Part shown: one piece after another, positions 1 through 7,756 of the stretch | Layout: each line of letters starts with the position of its first letter | How positions within the stretch are numbered: position 1 is the stretch's first letter | Assembly (NCBI GenBank): GCA_016297415.1 | Contig: JAEDGQ010000051.1 | Span: 1-14,067, forward strand | From: Treponema sp. | Lineage (GTDB): Bacteria; Spirochaetota; Spirochaetia; Treponematales; Treponemataceae | DNA: 14,067 nt | Direction of reading: 5' to 3' | Made by a program: the position numbers and the translations under genes | The notes under the pieces: model-generated | The model's input: the letters and a program-made list of their open reading frames with translations, nothing else | Told to the model about the DNA's origin: nothing | Databases searched by the model: none

Positions 1-52
1 TCACGACTGGAAGCCATTTTTAGCAGGGAATATATTATAATGCGTTTGCCCT
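1..52 (+). repeat. Dispersed repeat, right end (truncated by window start)
   Basis: These 52 bases are identical to 9440-9491, the right end of the complete inverted-repeat element at 9277-9491. The copy ends in ATTATAATGCGTTTGCCCT. The inner part lies beyond the window edge, so it cannot be told whether this copy is complete or a solo end. It points towards the methyltransferase gene. Confidence 0.9.
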
Positions 53-88
53 AGGCAACTGAGTAATTTTTTCTTCTATTTTTTTTGA

Positions 89-197
89 GGACTAGCACGG
101 GGCGGAGGGGTTTAGCCACCGCAGGGAGCACAGCGACTGAGGAGGCCGAGGGTTACCGAGCCCCGCAGCACCGACCCGAAGAAAGAGGGAAAGCTCC
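89..197 (+). repeat. GC-rich purine-biased intergenic repeat, copy A
   Basis: A sharply GC-rich, purine-rich block of about 109 bp sits in otherwise AT-rich intergenic DNA. It is a diverged relative of the reverse complement of 9022-9114. Shared blocks in the same order are CTAGC, GGAGC-CAGCG, CCGAGGG, ACCGAGC and a terminal AAGCTCC. It has no convincing ORF and no strong perfect hairpin. Its function is unknown. Confidence 0.65.
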
Positions 198-203
198 ATA
201 TTC

Positions 204-232
204 TTGCCCGTAAAGAATTTATTTCATATAAT
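204..232 (+). promoter_or_regulatory. Sigma-70-type promoter for the methyltransferase unit
   Basis: A TTGCCC -35 (204-209), a 17-bp spacer and a perfect TATAAT -10 (227-232) lie just after the GC-rich repeat. Transcription would begin near 239, leaving a leader of about 25 nt before the ATG at 264. This suggests the unit is transcribed from here rather than read through from upstream. Confidence 0.65.
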
Positions 233-263
233 CGATTTAGTATTATTACCAACAGGAAGATTT

Positions 264-1385
264 ATGAAAATCGAAATTGAAAATTACTACAAGGACAAAA
301 TCCGTGCCATTGATGCAAAAGTAAAGGCTCAGGAAATTGCTTTTTCTCCAATGACTTTTCAGGCAATCCGTGCCCTTATTGAACTTGGCCTTTTACAGAA
401 AATCAGTGATGCAGGTGATAACGGTATTTCTATCAGACAGCTTTCTAAAGCAAGCGGTGTAAGTGAATACGGTGTAGGTGTTCTTGCTGAAATGGCTCTT
501 GGTATGGGCGTTCTTAAACTTAACGGCAGGGAAGATCCTGAAGAAGGCAAGTCTGGTCTTGGCATGCTTGTTCTTGGAAAAATCGGTTTCTTCCTTCTTG
601 AAGACGATCTTACTAAAGCTAACTTTTATTTTACAAACGACATCTGTTACAAAGGTGCTTTTGACCTTATGGATTCAATTAAAAACGGTAAGCCTGAAGG
701 TCTTAAAGTTTTTGGTGACCAGTGGACTACTGTTTACGAAGCTCTTTCTACTTTGCCAGACCGGGAAAAGAAAAGCTGGTTTGACTTTGATCACTTTTAC
801 TCAGATGTAGCTTTCCCTGAAGCTCTTCCAATCGTATACAAAAACAAGCCAAAGCGTCTTTTTGATATTGGTGGAAATACTGGTAAGTGGGCTATTACTT
901 CATGTAAGTATGATCCTGATGTTCATGTTTCTATCGTTGATCTTCCGGGGCAGACTGCTGTTGCCATGAAGAATGCAAAGGATGCTGGTTTTGCTGACCG
1001 CATCGACTTTGTTTCTGGAAACGTTCTTGATGAATCAACAAAACTTCCTGAAGGTGCAAATGCTGTATGGATGAGCCAGTTTCTGGACTGTTTCTCTCTC
1101 CATCAGATTACAAAAATCCTGACTAAAATTTATAACTCAGTTGATGAAAACTGTGACATTTATGTTATGGAACCACTCTGGGATATGCAGAAGTTTGAAG
1201 GTGCAGCTTTCTCTCTTCAGGCTACTTCCCTGTACTTTACTTGTATTGCCAACGGTAACTCAAAAATGTACCGCTACGGTGAACTTGTAGATGCTATTGA
1301 AAAAGCAGGTTTCCACCTTGTAACAGCTCATCACAATCTGGGAACTAACTGCTACTCAATCCTTAACTTCCGTAAGAATAAATAA
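264..1385 (+). CDS. SAM-dependent O-methyltransferase-like protein, APE-cluster type
   Basis: This 373-aa protein resembles class I O-methyltransferases with an N-terminal winged-helix/dimerisation domain (roughly residues 15-90, with an ISIRQLSKASGVSE helix-turn-helix-like stretch). A Rossmann SAM-binding core follows, with motif I FDIGGNTGKWA near residue 199 and the acidic VDLPGQ motif about 28 residues later. The segment WMSQFLDCF near residue 268 occupies the place where plant-type enzymes carry the catalytic HDW motif, so that His is absent. The start is the ATG at 264, preceded by AGGA at the right distance; an in-frame TTG at 204 is part of the promoter -35 box. The stop codon directly abuts the next ATG, indicating translational coupling. 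With its two neighbours it matches the methyltransferase of aryl-polyene clusters. The substrate is inferred, not shown. Confidence 0.8.
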   Translation: MKIEIENYYKDKIRAIDAKVKAQEIAFSPMTFQAIRALIELGLLQKISDAGDNGISIRQLSKASGVSEYGVGVLAEMALGMGVLKLNGREDPEEGKSGLGMLVLGKIGFFLLEDDLTKANFYFTNDICYKGAFDLMDSIKNGKPEGLKVFGDQWTTVYEALSTLPDREKKSWFDFDHFYSDVAFPEALPIVYKNKPKRLFDIGGNTGKWAITSCKYDPDVHVSIVDLPGQTAVAMKNAKDAGFADRIDFVSGNVLDESTKLPEGANAVWMSQFLDCFSLHQITKILTKIYNSVDENCDIYVMEPLWDMQKFEGAAFSLQATSLYFTCIANGNSKMYRYGELVDAIEKAGFHLVTAHHNLGTNCYSILNFRKNK

Positions 1386-1988
1386 ATGGCAAAAGTTTTT
1401 GTTTCAGACCTGACTGTTTATCGACCTTCTCCTGAAAATCCGGCTGAACTTCCAAAGCTGGAATTCTGCGATCCTCTTTTTAAAAGAAGATTGAGTCAGG
1501 TAAGCAGAATGACTATTCAGGTTGTGCATGACCTGATTGAAAAAGTACCTGAAGCAAAAAACTTTAAGCTGGTTTTTGCCTCTTTCCGGGGCGAACTGGG
1601 ACGTCAGCTTAAAATCAACAAAGGACTTGTTGAAGATGCTGATGTAATGCCTGCACAGTTCAGTATTTCTGTTTTTAATACTCCTCCTGCAGCTGCTACA
1701 ATTGCCTGTGGAATTAAGGCCGGCTACACAGCCGTTTATCCGTCAAAGGATAATTTTAACGATGCCCTTGTGACTGCCGCTGCCCCTGTTCTTTGTGGCA
1801 GTGAAGAAAAAGTAGTTTTTGTTTACGCTGACGAATACATCATTGACGAGTATAAAGATGTTTACAGGGAAGGACCTCTTCCGGAACCTGTAGCTTTTGC
1901 CTGTGTTGTTTCTAAAGATTCCGGAAAAGAAGCAGATCTTTCAGTTAAGTTTGCTTCTCCAGAAGATTTTATAAATGCTGTTCTCTAA
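1386..1988 (+). CDS. Beta-ketoacyl synthase-like small protein (Ketoacyl-synt_2 type)
   Basis: This 200-aa protein resembles the N-terminal ketosynthase-like family (Ketoacyl-synt_2) found beside the methyltransferase and acyltransferase of aryl-polyene clusters. Visible family-like stretches are FASFRGELGRQLK (about residue 60), FSISVFNTPPAAATIACG (about residue 98) and VFVYADE (about residue 145). It is only half the length of a true KAS, and I see no TACASG-type nucleophile motif or the later catalytic histidines. It is therefore probably not an independent condensing enzyme; a chain-length-factor-like or partner role is an inference. Its ATG follows the upstream TAA with no gap. The next gene starts 30 bp downstream. 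Confidence 0.65.
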   Translation: MAKVFVSDLTVYRPSPENPAELPKLEFCDPLFKRRLSQVSRMTIQVVHDLIEKVPEAKNFKLVFASFRGELGRQLKINKGLVEDADVMPAQFSISVFNTPPAAATIACGIKAGYTAVYPSKDNFNDALVTAAAPVLCGSEEKVVFVYADEYIIDEYKDVYREGPLPEPVAFACVVSKDSGKEADLSVKFASPEDFINAVL

Positions 1989-2018
1989 TTTTTCTGATTT
2001 CCGGAGATTTGAGAAGAA

Positions 2019-2870
2019 ATGAATAGATATACAACTCAGCCTGATTATATTTTTGAAATTCCTCCTGTTAAAAATCCTCTGGTTTATATTTACCGTATTT
2101 GTGCCAAAATTTTCTGCTTTTGTTTTTTTGGTCTGGGTTCTGGTGTCCTTGGAATTGTCGCCCTGCCTTTTATGAAAATCCTTTGGCCTCGGAAAAAAGA
2201 TTTCCAGAAACATGCCCGGATTCTTGTAAGCCGTCTGTTCAGATTTTTTATCTGGTTTATGACAGTTCTTCATATCTGCCGTTTTAAGGTTGAAAACAAA
2301 GAGCGTTTAAGAGATGCAGGTGGTTGTGTTGTTGTTGCAAATCATCCTTCGCTGCTTGATGTTGTAATGCTTATAAGTATTCTGCCGAATGCAGACTGTA
2401 TTGTTAACGCTTCCCTTAAAAAAAACATTGTGGGAGCAATTGTTGCATACCTTTACATTACAAATGATTACGAACACGAAGAACTGATTGAAAAATGTGT
2501 GGAATCCATAAATAACGGAAATGCCCTGATTATTTTTCCTGAGGGAACACGAACAAAACCTGAAGGTCAGAATCAATACAAAAAAGGTGCAGCCAGAATT
2601 GCCCTTGCAGCTAAATGTCCTGTAATTCCGGTTTTTATGGGCGGTAATGACAAACTGGGGCTTAGAAAAAAAGATCCCATGCTGCTTTTTAACCACACTG
2701 ATCCTTATATTTACAATCTGTATGTAAAACCAGAAATTAGTATGGAAGAATTTAGTGAACTTCCTCCTGCTCGAGCTGCTAAACAGGTTACAGACAGAAT
2801 GAAGGATGTCCTTTGCTACGAAAATAACTGGGATAAAATCATTGGAAAAAATCCTCTCCGTCAGTCCTGA
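2019..2870 (+). CDS. 1-acyl-glycerol-3-phosphate acyltransferase-like (PlsC/LPLAT family)
   Basis: This 283-aa protein is a membrane-associated lysophospholipid-type acyltransferase. Motif I HPSLLD (HX4D, H109 and D114) and motif III FPEGTRT (residues 173-179) are intact, so the catalytic centre looks functional. A hydrophobic N-terminal segment (about residues 22-52) should anchor it in the inner membrane. The ATG at 2019 has a GAGAAG ribosome-binding site just upstream. Either it is a housekeeping phosphatidic acid enzyme or, given the two preceding genes, the acyltransferase that attaches a specialised acyl chain in an aryl-polyene-type pathway. Sequence alone does not separate these. No clear terminator follows; the downstream gap carries a repeat end. 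Confidence 0.85.
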   Translation: MNRYTTQPDYIFEIPPVKNPLVYIYRICAKIFCFCFFGLGSGVLGIVALPFMKILWPRKKDFQKHARILVSRLFRFFIWFMTVLHICRFKVENKERLRDAGGCVVVANHPSLLDVVMLISILPNADCIVNASLKKNIVGAIVAYLYITNDYEHEELIEKCVESINNGNALIIFPEGTRTKPEGQNQYKKGAARIALAAKCPVIPVFMGGNDKLGLRKKDPMLLFNHTDPYIYNLYVKPEISMEEFSELPPARAAKQVTDRMKDVLCYENNWDKIIGKNPLRQS

Positions 2871-2892
2871 GTTTTGTTAAAAAGATTTTGAT

Positions 2893-2954
2893 ACAAGACG
2901 TTTTCACGACTGGAAGCCATTTTAGCAGGGAATATATTATGATGCGTTTGTCCT
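2893..2954 (+). repeat. Dispersed repeat, solo right end upstream of pyrB
   Basis: It matches 9429-9491 of the complete element from ACAAGACG onwards, with one T deleted and two substitutions (TATGAT for TATAAT, GTCCT for GCCCT). No left half is present: upstream of 2893 the sequence is unrelated to the element interior. It is therefore a solo or decayed end. It lies in the gap between the acyltransferase gene and pyrB and points towards pyrB. Confidence 0.85.
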
Positions 2955-3009
2955 GTTTCAATGTACTAATTTTATGGAATAAGGTCAGAGTTTGTGATAG
3001 TATTTAAAT

Positions 3010-3930
3010 ATGCTTAAAGGACGTAATTTAATTCAACCAAATGACTTATCGGTAGCAGAAATTGATGAAATTTGTTCACTTGCAGAACAGATTATTGTTG
3101 ATCCGGCTTCTTTTAATGATGTGTGTCGCGGGAAAATTCTTGCGACACTTTTTTTTGAACCTAGTACAAGAACACGCCTTAGTTTTGAAGCGGCCATGCT
3201 TCATCTTGGCGGGGCAGTTGAAGGTTTTTCTGATGCTGCAAACAGTTCAACTTCTAAAGGTGAATCTCTGGCAGATACTATACGCACAGTAAGTTCTTAT
3301 GTTGATGTAATTGCCATGCGTAATCCGAAAGAAGGGGCTGCTCTTCTGGCCAGCAAATTTTCAAATTGTCCAATTATCAATGCGGGAGACGGGGGACACT
3401 ATCATCCTACACAGACTTTAACAGACCTAGTAACAATCCGTGCCCTTAAAGGTAGTTTTGAAGGCCACACAATCGGTTTCTGTGGTGACTTGAAGTTTGG
3501 TCGTACAGTTCACTCTCTTGTTGAAGCCATGATGCGTTATCCAAAAAGCAAATTTGTATTTATCAGCCCTGTAGAACTTCAGGTTCCAGACTGGGTTATT
3601 AACTTCCTTAACGCAGAAAATATTGAATACACAACTTCTGAACGGCTTGAATCCGTAATCGGTGATCTTGATATCCTTTATATGACTCGTGTTCAGAAAG
3701 AACGCTTCTTTAACGAACAGGATTACCTGCGCTTAAAAGACAGCTATATTCTGGACAATGCAAAAATGAAGCTGGCAAAGCAGGATATGATTGTTCTTCA
3801 TCCTCTTCCACGGGTAAACGAAATTGCTCCTGAAGTTGATGATGATCCTCGTGCTGCTTACTTCAAACAGGTAAAATACGGTATGTACGCCCGTATGGCA
3901 CTCATTTCAAAAATTCTGGGGGTTCTGTAA
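3010..3930 (+). CDS. pyrB: Aspartate carbamoyltransferase catalytic subunit
   Basis: This enzyme condenses carbamoyl phosphate with L-aspartate to N-carbamoyl-aspartate, the committed step of de novo pyrimidine synthesis, in the cytoplasm. At 306 aa it has the normal family length. The carbamoyl phosphate loop S52-T53-R54-T55-R56 is in the canonical position, a SKGESLADT loop follows near residue 84, and the aspartate-domain motif HPLPR is at 264-268. The gene overlaps the pyrI start by one base (TAATG), so catalytic and regulatory chains should be made in coupled fashion as in the ATCase dodecamer. The Shine-Dalgarno is weak. I see no attenuator hairpin or PyrR-binding leader upstream; a repeat end occupies much of the leader region. 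Confidence 0.97.
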   Translation: MLKGRNLIQPNDLSVAEIDEICSLAEQIIVDPASFNDVCRGKILATLFFEPSTRTRLSFEAAMLHLGGAVEGFSDAANSSTSKGESLADTIRTVSSYVDVIAMRNPKEGAALLASKFSNCPIINAGDGGHYHPTQTLTDLVTIRALKGSFEGHTIGFCGDLKFGRTVHSLVEAMMRYPKSKFVFISPVELQVPDWVINFLNAENIEYTTSERLESVIGDLDILYMTRVQKERFFNEQDYLRLKDSYILDNAKMKLAKQDMIVLHPLPRVNEIAPEVDDDPRAAYFKQVKYGMYARMALISKILGVL

Positions 3931-4367
3931 TGCTTAATGTAGATACAATTAAAAACGGTCTTGTAATTGACCATATTAAGGCTGGTTTAGGACCTCAGAT
4001 TTTTCACTGGCTTGGACTTGATAAGGCTAATTTTACAAGTGCCCTTATTATGAATGTTCAGTCAAAAAAATCAGAAAAAAAAGATATTATAAAAATTGAT
4101 AACATAATTAACATTGATTATTCAGTTCTTGGATTTATTGACCCGAATATCTGTGTTAATATTATTAAAGATGAAAAAATCATACGCAAAATCCGTATGG
4201 AATTGCCTGAGAGAGTAGAAAATGTCATTAAGTGTAAAAACCCTCGTTGTATCACAATGACAGAACACTATGTTCCACAGGTATTTGTGCTTGCTGATAA
4301 AGCTAAATCCACATACCGCTGTGAATACTGTGATGCTTTTTATACAGCAGGTCATATTGAAAACTAA
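3930..4367 (+). CDS. pyrI: Aspartate carbamoyltransferase regulatory subunit
   Basis: This 145-aa zinc-binding regulatory chain assembles with PyrB and transmits nucleotide effects (CTP/UTP inhibition, ATP activation in known homologues). The C-terminal zinc site is intact: C102-x4-C107 and C131-x2-C134, spaced as in the enterobacterial protein. The N-terminal part holds the predicted allosteric nucleotide domain. The ATG overlaps the last base of the pyrB stop codon. The stop is followed 14 bp later by the pyrC start, so the three pyr genes are one transcript. Regulation at the protein level is likely; none is visible in the DNA. Confidence 0.95.
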   Translation: MLNVDTIKNGLVIDHIKAGLGPQIFHWLGLDKANFTSALIMNVQSKKSEKKDIIKIDNIINIDYSVLGFIDPNICVNIIKDEKIIRKIRMELPERVENVIKCKNPRCITMTEHYVPQVFVLADKAKSTYRCEYCDAFYTAGHIEN

Positions 4368-4381
4368 ACAGGAGTTTTTCT

Positions 4382-5830
4382 GTGAAATCCTATAATTCAA
4401 TTCTTATTGTATATAATGCCCGTCTTGTAGATTCTTCCATCGACAGCCCTGGAATGGTTGTTGTTGCTGAAAGAAAAATCCGTGGTGTATTTCTTGGCGA
4501 AATTAAAGATGTAAAGTCAGCTCTCAAAGTAGCTTCTTCTGTTCTTAGCGAAATGGAAATGAAGCCTGTGTTCTTTGATGCAAAAGGACTTACATTGATG
4601 CCTTCTTTCATTGATATGCATGTTCACTTCCGTTATCCGGGACAGGCTCATAAAGAAGATCTTGATACAGGTCTTGCAGCTGCTGTTGCCGGAGGTTTTG
4701 GAACTGTTGTTACAATGCCAAATACTGTGCCTGTTGTAAGTACAGCACAGCTTGCCCGTCAGGTTATGAAAGAAGCAGATGACAAAGGTTTTGCAAAAGT
4801 ATTCCAGACAGTAAGCATTACAAAAGATTTTGAAGGCGAAGACACTTCTGAACTTGAATCACTTAATGGTGCAGAATTCCCTGTAATCAGTGAAGACGGC
4901 CGTGATGTTGCTTCAGCCGCAGTTATGCTTGAAGCCATGAAAAAAGCAGGAAAAAATGGTCAGACAGTTGCCTGTCACTGTGAAGATGTTTCTCTTTCTT
5001 CAGCTGCAAAACCATACAGACTGAGAGCTCTTGGTTTTATGAAGCAGTACAACATTCCTGCAGGAAAAGTAAATGTAAAAACACCTGATGTTCCTGATTC
5101 AGTAAATTTTGAAATTGACGGAAACCTTACAGCTGCAAACCAGTTACTTGCCCTTGCAGAAGATACAGCTACTGAACGGAATATTGAAATAGCAAAAATG
5201 GCAGGATGCCACATCCATATATGTCATTGTTCAACAGCAGTCAGCATGGATGCAGTACGCCGTGCAAAGCTTCTTAAAGCTCAGGGAAAAGCCCCTTCAG
5301 GCTTCAACTGTACAGTAGAAGTAACACCACATCATATTGGTCTTGTTGGTACAGATGCTCCATATATCCGTGCCCTTGTAAATCCGCCTCTCAGAAGTGA
5401 AGAAGACCGTGCAGCTCTGGTAGCAGCAATCAAAGATGGTACAGTAGATGTAATTTCTACAGACCATGCTCCACATACTCAGGATGATAAAGCAGCCGGA
5501 TGTCCTGGTTTTTCAGGCCTTGAAACATCTTTTGCTGTATGTAACACAGTACTTGTTAAGAGAGAAGGCGTTTCCCTTAACAGACTCAGCCAGCTTATGT
5601 CTGAAAATCCTGCAAAACTCTTAAAACTTCAGTCTGGAAAACTTGTTCCAGGTTTTGAAGCAAATTTAGTTCTTGTAAATCCAGATGAAGTATGGACAGT
5701 AAAACCTGAGAAATTCTACAGCAAAGGAAAATCTACACCTCTGGAAGGAAAAAAACTTACAGGCCGTGTACATGCGACTTTCTTTGGGGGAGATCAGGTT
5801 TTCTCCCTGAACAAAAAAGAAGTTAAATAA
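4382..5830 (+). CDS. pyrC: Dihydroorotase (class I)
   Basis: This zinc amidohydrolase cyclises N-carbamoyl-aspartate to dihydroorotate, the step after PyrBI. The metal-binding HVH (H80, H82) lies in DMHVHFRYPG. Further conserved pieces are SEDG, CHCED, HICHCST and the catalytic STDHAPH. At 482 aa it is longer than the usual ~430 aa; extra sequence appears near residues 45-65 and in a Pro/Lys-rich loop near residues 210-245. Translation starts at GTG 4382 with AGGAG eight bases upstream; there is no better ATG. The fbp gene begins 24 bp after its stop. A hydantoinase-like activity is possible in this superfamily, but the pyrBI context makes dihydroorotase the best call. Confidence 0.93.
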   Translation: MKSYNSILIVYNARLVDSSIDSPGMVVVAERKIRGVFLGEIKDVKSALKVASSVLSEMEMKPVFFDAKGLTLMPSFIDMHVHFRYPGQAHKEDLDTGLAAAVAGGFGTVVTMPNTVPVVSTAQLARQVMKEADDKGFAKVFQTVSITKDFEGEDTSELESLNGAEFPVISEDGRDVASAAVMLEAMKKAGKNGQTVACHCEDVSLSSAAKPYRLRALGFMKQYNIPAGKVNVKTPDVPDSVNFEIDGNLTAANQLLALAEDTATERNIEIAKMAGCHIHICHCSTAVSMDAVRRAKLLKAQGKAPSGFNCTVEVTPHHIGLVGTDAPYIRALVNPPLRSEEDRAALVAAIKDGTVDVISTDHAPHTQDDKAAGCPGFSGLETSFAVCNTVLVKREGVSLNRLSQLMSENPAKLLKLQSGKLVPGFEANLVLVNPDEVWTVKPEKFYSKGKSTPLEGKKLTGRVHATFFGGDQVFSLNKKEVK

Positions 5831-5854
5831 AATAAATAGAGCAGCGTTTTACAA

Positions 5855-7735
5855 ATGAAAGAAAAGTACCTTAAAGTCCTTGCAAGACAGTATCCCACGG
5901 TAGATTCTGTAATATCTGAGATTGTCAATCTTCAGGCAATTATGAACCTTCCAAAAGGAACAGAACACTTTCTGACAGATATTCATGGAGAATGGGAACA
6001 GTTTTCGCATGTTTTACGCAACGGTTCAGGCTCAATCCGCACAAAAATAGAAGAAGTATTTGGTGTCAGAGAATCTGCAGCAACAAAGCGCGGACTGGCA
6101 ACACTTATTTACTATCCACGGGAAAAACTTGCAAAAGTAAAGCAGACAGAAAAAGATATGGATGACTGGTATGCAGTAACACTCCATCGTCTTGTAGAAA
6201 TTCTCCGTCGTGTTTCTTCAAAATACACCCGTTCAAAAGTCCGCAAAGCAATTCCGGACAGATATGCTTACATTATCGAAGAACTTATTACAGAAAAAGA
6301 AGAACTTAACGACAAACAGGCATATTACAACAACATCATTCAGAACATTATCCGTCTGGGTGCTGCAGACATTTACATTGAAACTTTCTGTAATGTAATC
6401 CAGCACCTTGTAATTGATCATCTTCACATTATCGGTGACCTTTTTGACAGAGGTCCTGGTCCTCATACAATTCTTGATACACTTCTGAATTATCACTCAG
6501 TTGATATTCAGTGGGGAAATCACGATGTTGTATGGATGGGCGCAGCCAGTGGAAACAGAGCCTGCATTGCAAATGTAGTTCGTCTTTGTGCCCGCTACAA
6601 CAATCTTGATGTTCTTGAAGAAGGTTACGGCATTAACTTAACGCCTCTTGTAACATTCTGTATGAAATATTACGGCCACATGGACCGTCATGCAGTACAC
6701 AAGGCAATTGCCGTAATTCAGTTTAAACTGGAAGACCAGCTTATCCGTCAGAATCCACAGTTCGAAATGAATCATCGCCTTATTCTGGACAAAATCAACT
6801 GGGATAAAGGCACAATTCTTATAGACGGTACAGAATGGAAGTTAAATTCCACAGATATGCCGACAGTAGACCATAATCAGCCAAACAAGCTGAACGAAGA
6901 TGAAGAAGAAGTTCTCCGTCGCCTGGAATACTCTTTTGCTCACTGCGAAAAACTTCAGCGCCATGTAAAATTCCTTTTCAGAAAAGGCAGCCTTTATAAA
7001 ATCTTTAACGGAAACCTGCTTTATCACGGGTGTATGCCTCTGGACAAAAACGGAAACTTCCTGGAAGCAGATATTTACGGAAAAAAATGCAGCGGAAAAT
7101 CTCTGTACGACGAACTTGAACTTTGGGCCAGACGGGGATATTTTTCAAAGCCTGGAACTGAAGAAAAAGAAAAGGGCGGCAACATTATGTGGTATTTGTG
7201 GGAAGGTCCAAAATCACCACTGTTCGGAAAAGAAAAAATGGCAACTTTCGAAAACATGTTTATTGATGACAAAGCTGCCAGTAAAGAACATAAAAATCAC
7301 TATTACGACGTAGTAGAAGATATTGCAGTGGTTGATAAAATTATGAACGAATTTGGTGTAGATCCAAAAACAGCTCATATTATTAACGGACACGTTCCAC
7401 AGGAAGTAAAAAAAGGTGACAGTCCGATTAAATGCGGCGGAAAACTCCTTATTATCGATGGCGGATTCGCAGCAGCTTATCACGAAAAAACTGGCATTGC
7501 CGGTTATACACTGGTTTGTAACAGTTACGGACTTCGTCTTGTTGTTCACGAAAAATTCACAAGTGCACAGGACATTATTGAAAAAGACAGCGACATTGTA
7601 AGCGAAACAATTCAGGTAGAAAAATTCCCGAATCGCCTTTATGTTGCAGATACTGATAATGGCCGCGAAATTCAGGAACAGATTGAACAGCTGGAAGAAC
7701 TGCTTGTGGCTTATCGTGAAGGCGAACTTAACTAA
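5855..7735 (+). CDS. fbp: Fructose-1,6-bisphosphatase, class III
   Basis: This 626-aa cytoplasmic enzyme hydrolyses fructose 1,6-bisphosphate to fructose 6-phosphate in gluconeogenesis. It is of the Bacillus-type class III, built on a calcineurin-like metallophosphatase core. The motifs are intact: TDIHGE (D42, H44), GDLFDRG (194-200), GNHD (221-224) and NGHVPQE in the C-terminal part. Length is close to the ~640-670 aa usual for the class. It is unrelated in fold to the class I enzyme of enterobacteria. It lies 24 bp after pyrC and 21 bp before the protease, so it probably shares the pyr transcript. The functional link to pyrimidine synthesis is not obvious. Confidence 0.96.
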   Translation: MKEKYLKVLARQYPTVDSVISEIVNLQAIMNLPKGTEHFLTDIHGEWEQFSHVLRNGSGSIRTKIEEVFGVRESAATKRGLATLIYYPREKLAKVKQTEKDMDDWYAVTLHRLVEILRRVSSKYTRSKVRKAIPDRYAYIIEELITEKEELNDKQAYYNNIIQNIIRLGAADIYIETFCNVIQHLVIDHLHIIGDLFDRGPGPHTILDTLLNYHSVDIQWGNHDVVWMGAASGNRACIANVVRLCARYNNLDVLEEGYGINLTPLVTFCMKYYGHMDRHAVHKAIAVIQFKLEDQLIRQNPQFEMNHRLILDKINWDKGTILIDGTEWKLNSTDMPTVDHNQPNKLNEDEEEVLRRLEYSFAHCEKLQRHVKFLFRKGSLYKIFNGNLLYHGCMPLDKNGNFLEADIYGKKCSGKSLYDELELWARRGYFSKPGTEEKEKGGNIMWYLWEGPKSPLFGKEKMATFENMFIDDKAASKEHKNHYYDVVEDIAVVDKIMNEFGVDPKTAHIINGHVPQEVKKGDSPIKCGGKLLIIDGGFAAAYHEKTGIAGYTLVCNSYGLRLVVHEKFTSAQDIIEKDSDIVSETIQVEKFPNRLYVADTDNGREIQEQIEQLEELLVAYREGELN

Positions 7736-7756
7736 TCATTTTGAGGAGAACCATAT

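Noticed and set aside
204..263. In-frame TTG extension of the methyltransferase by 20 residues
   Set aside because: The TTG belongs to a TTGCCC-17-TATAAT promoter and has no ribosome-binding site. The ATG at 264 has AGGA at proper spacing and begins the family-like sequence.
2871..3009. Pyrimidine attenuator or PyrR-type leader upstream of pyrB
   Set aside because: The gap holds the solo repeat end and AT-rich sequence; I found no hairpin plus T-run and no leader peptide, and no convincing -35/-10 pair.
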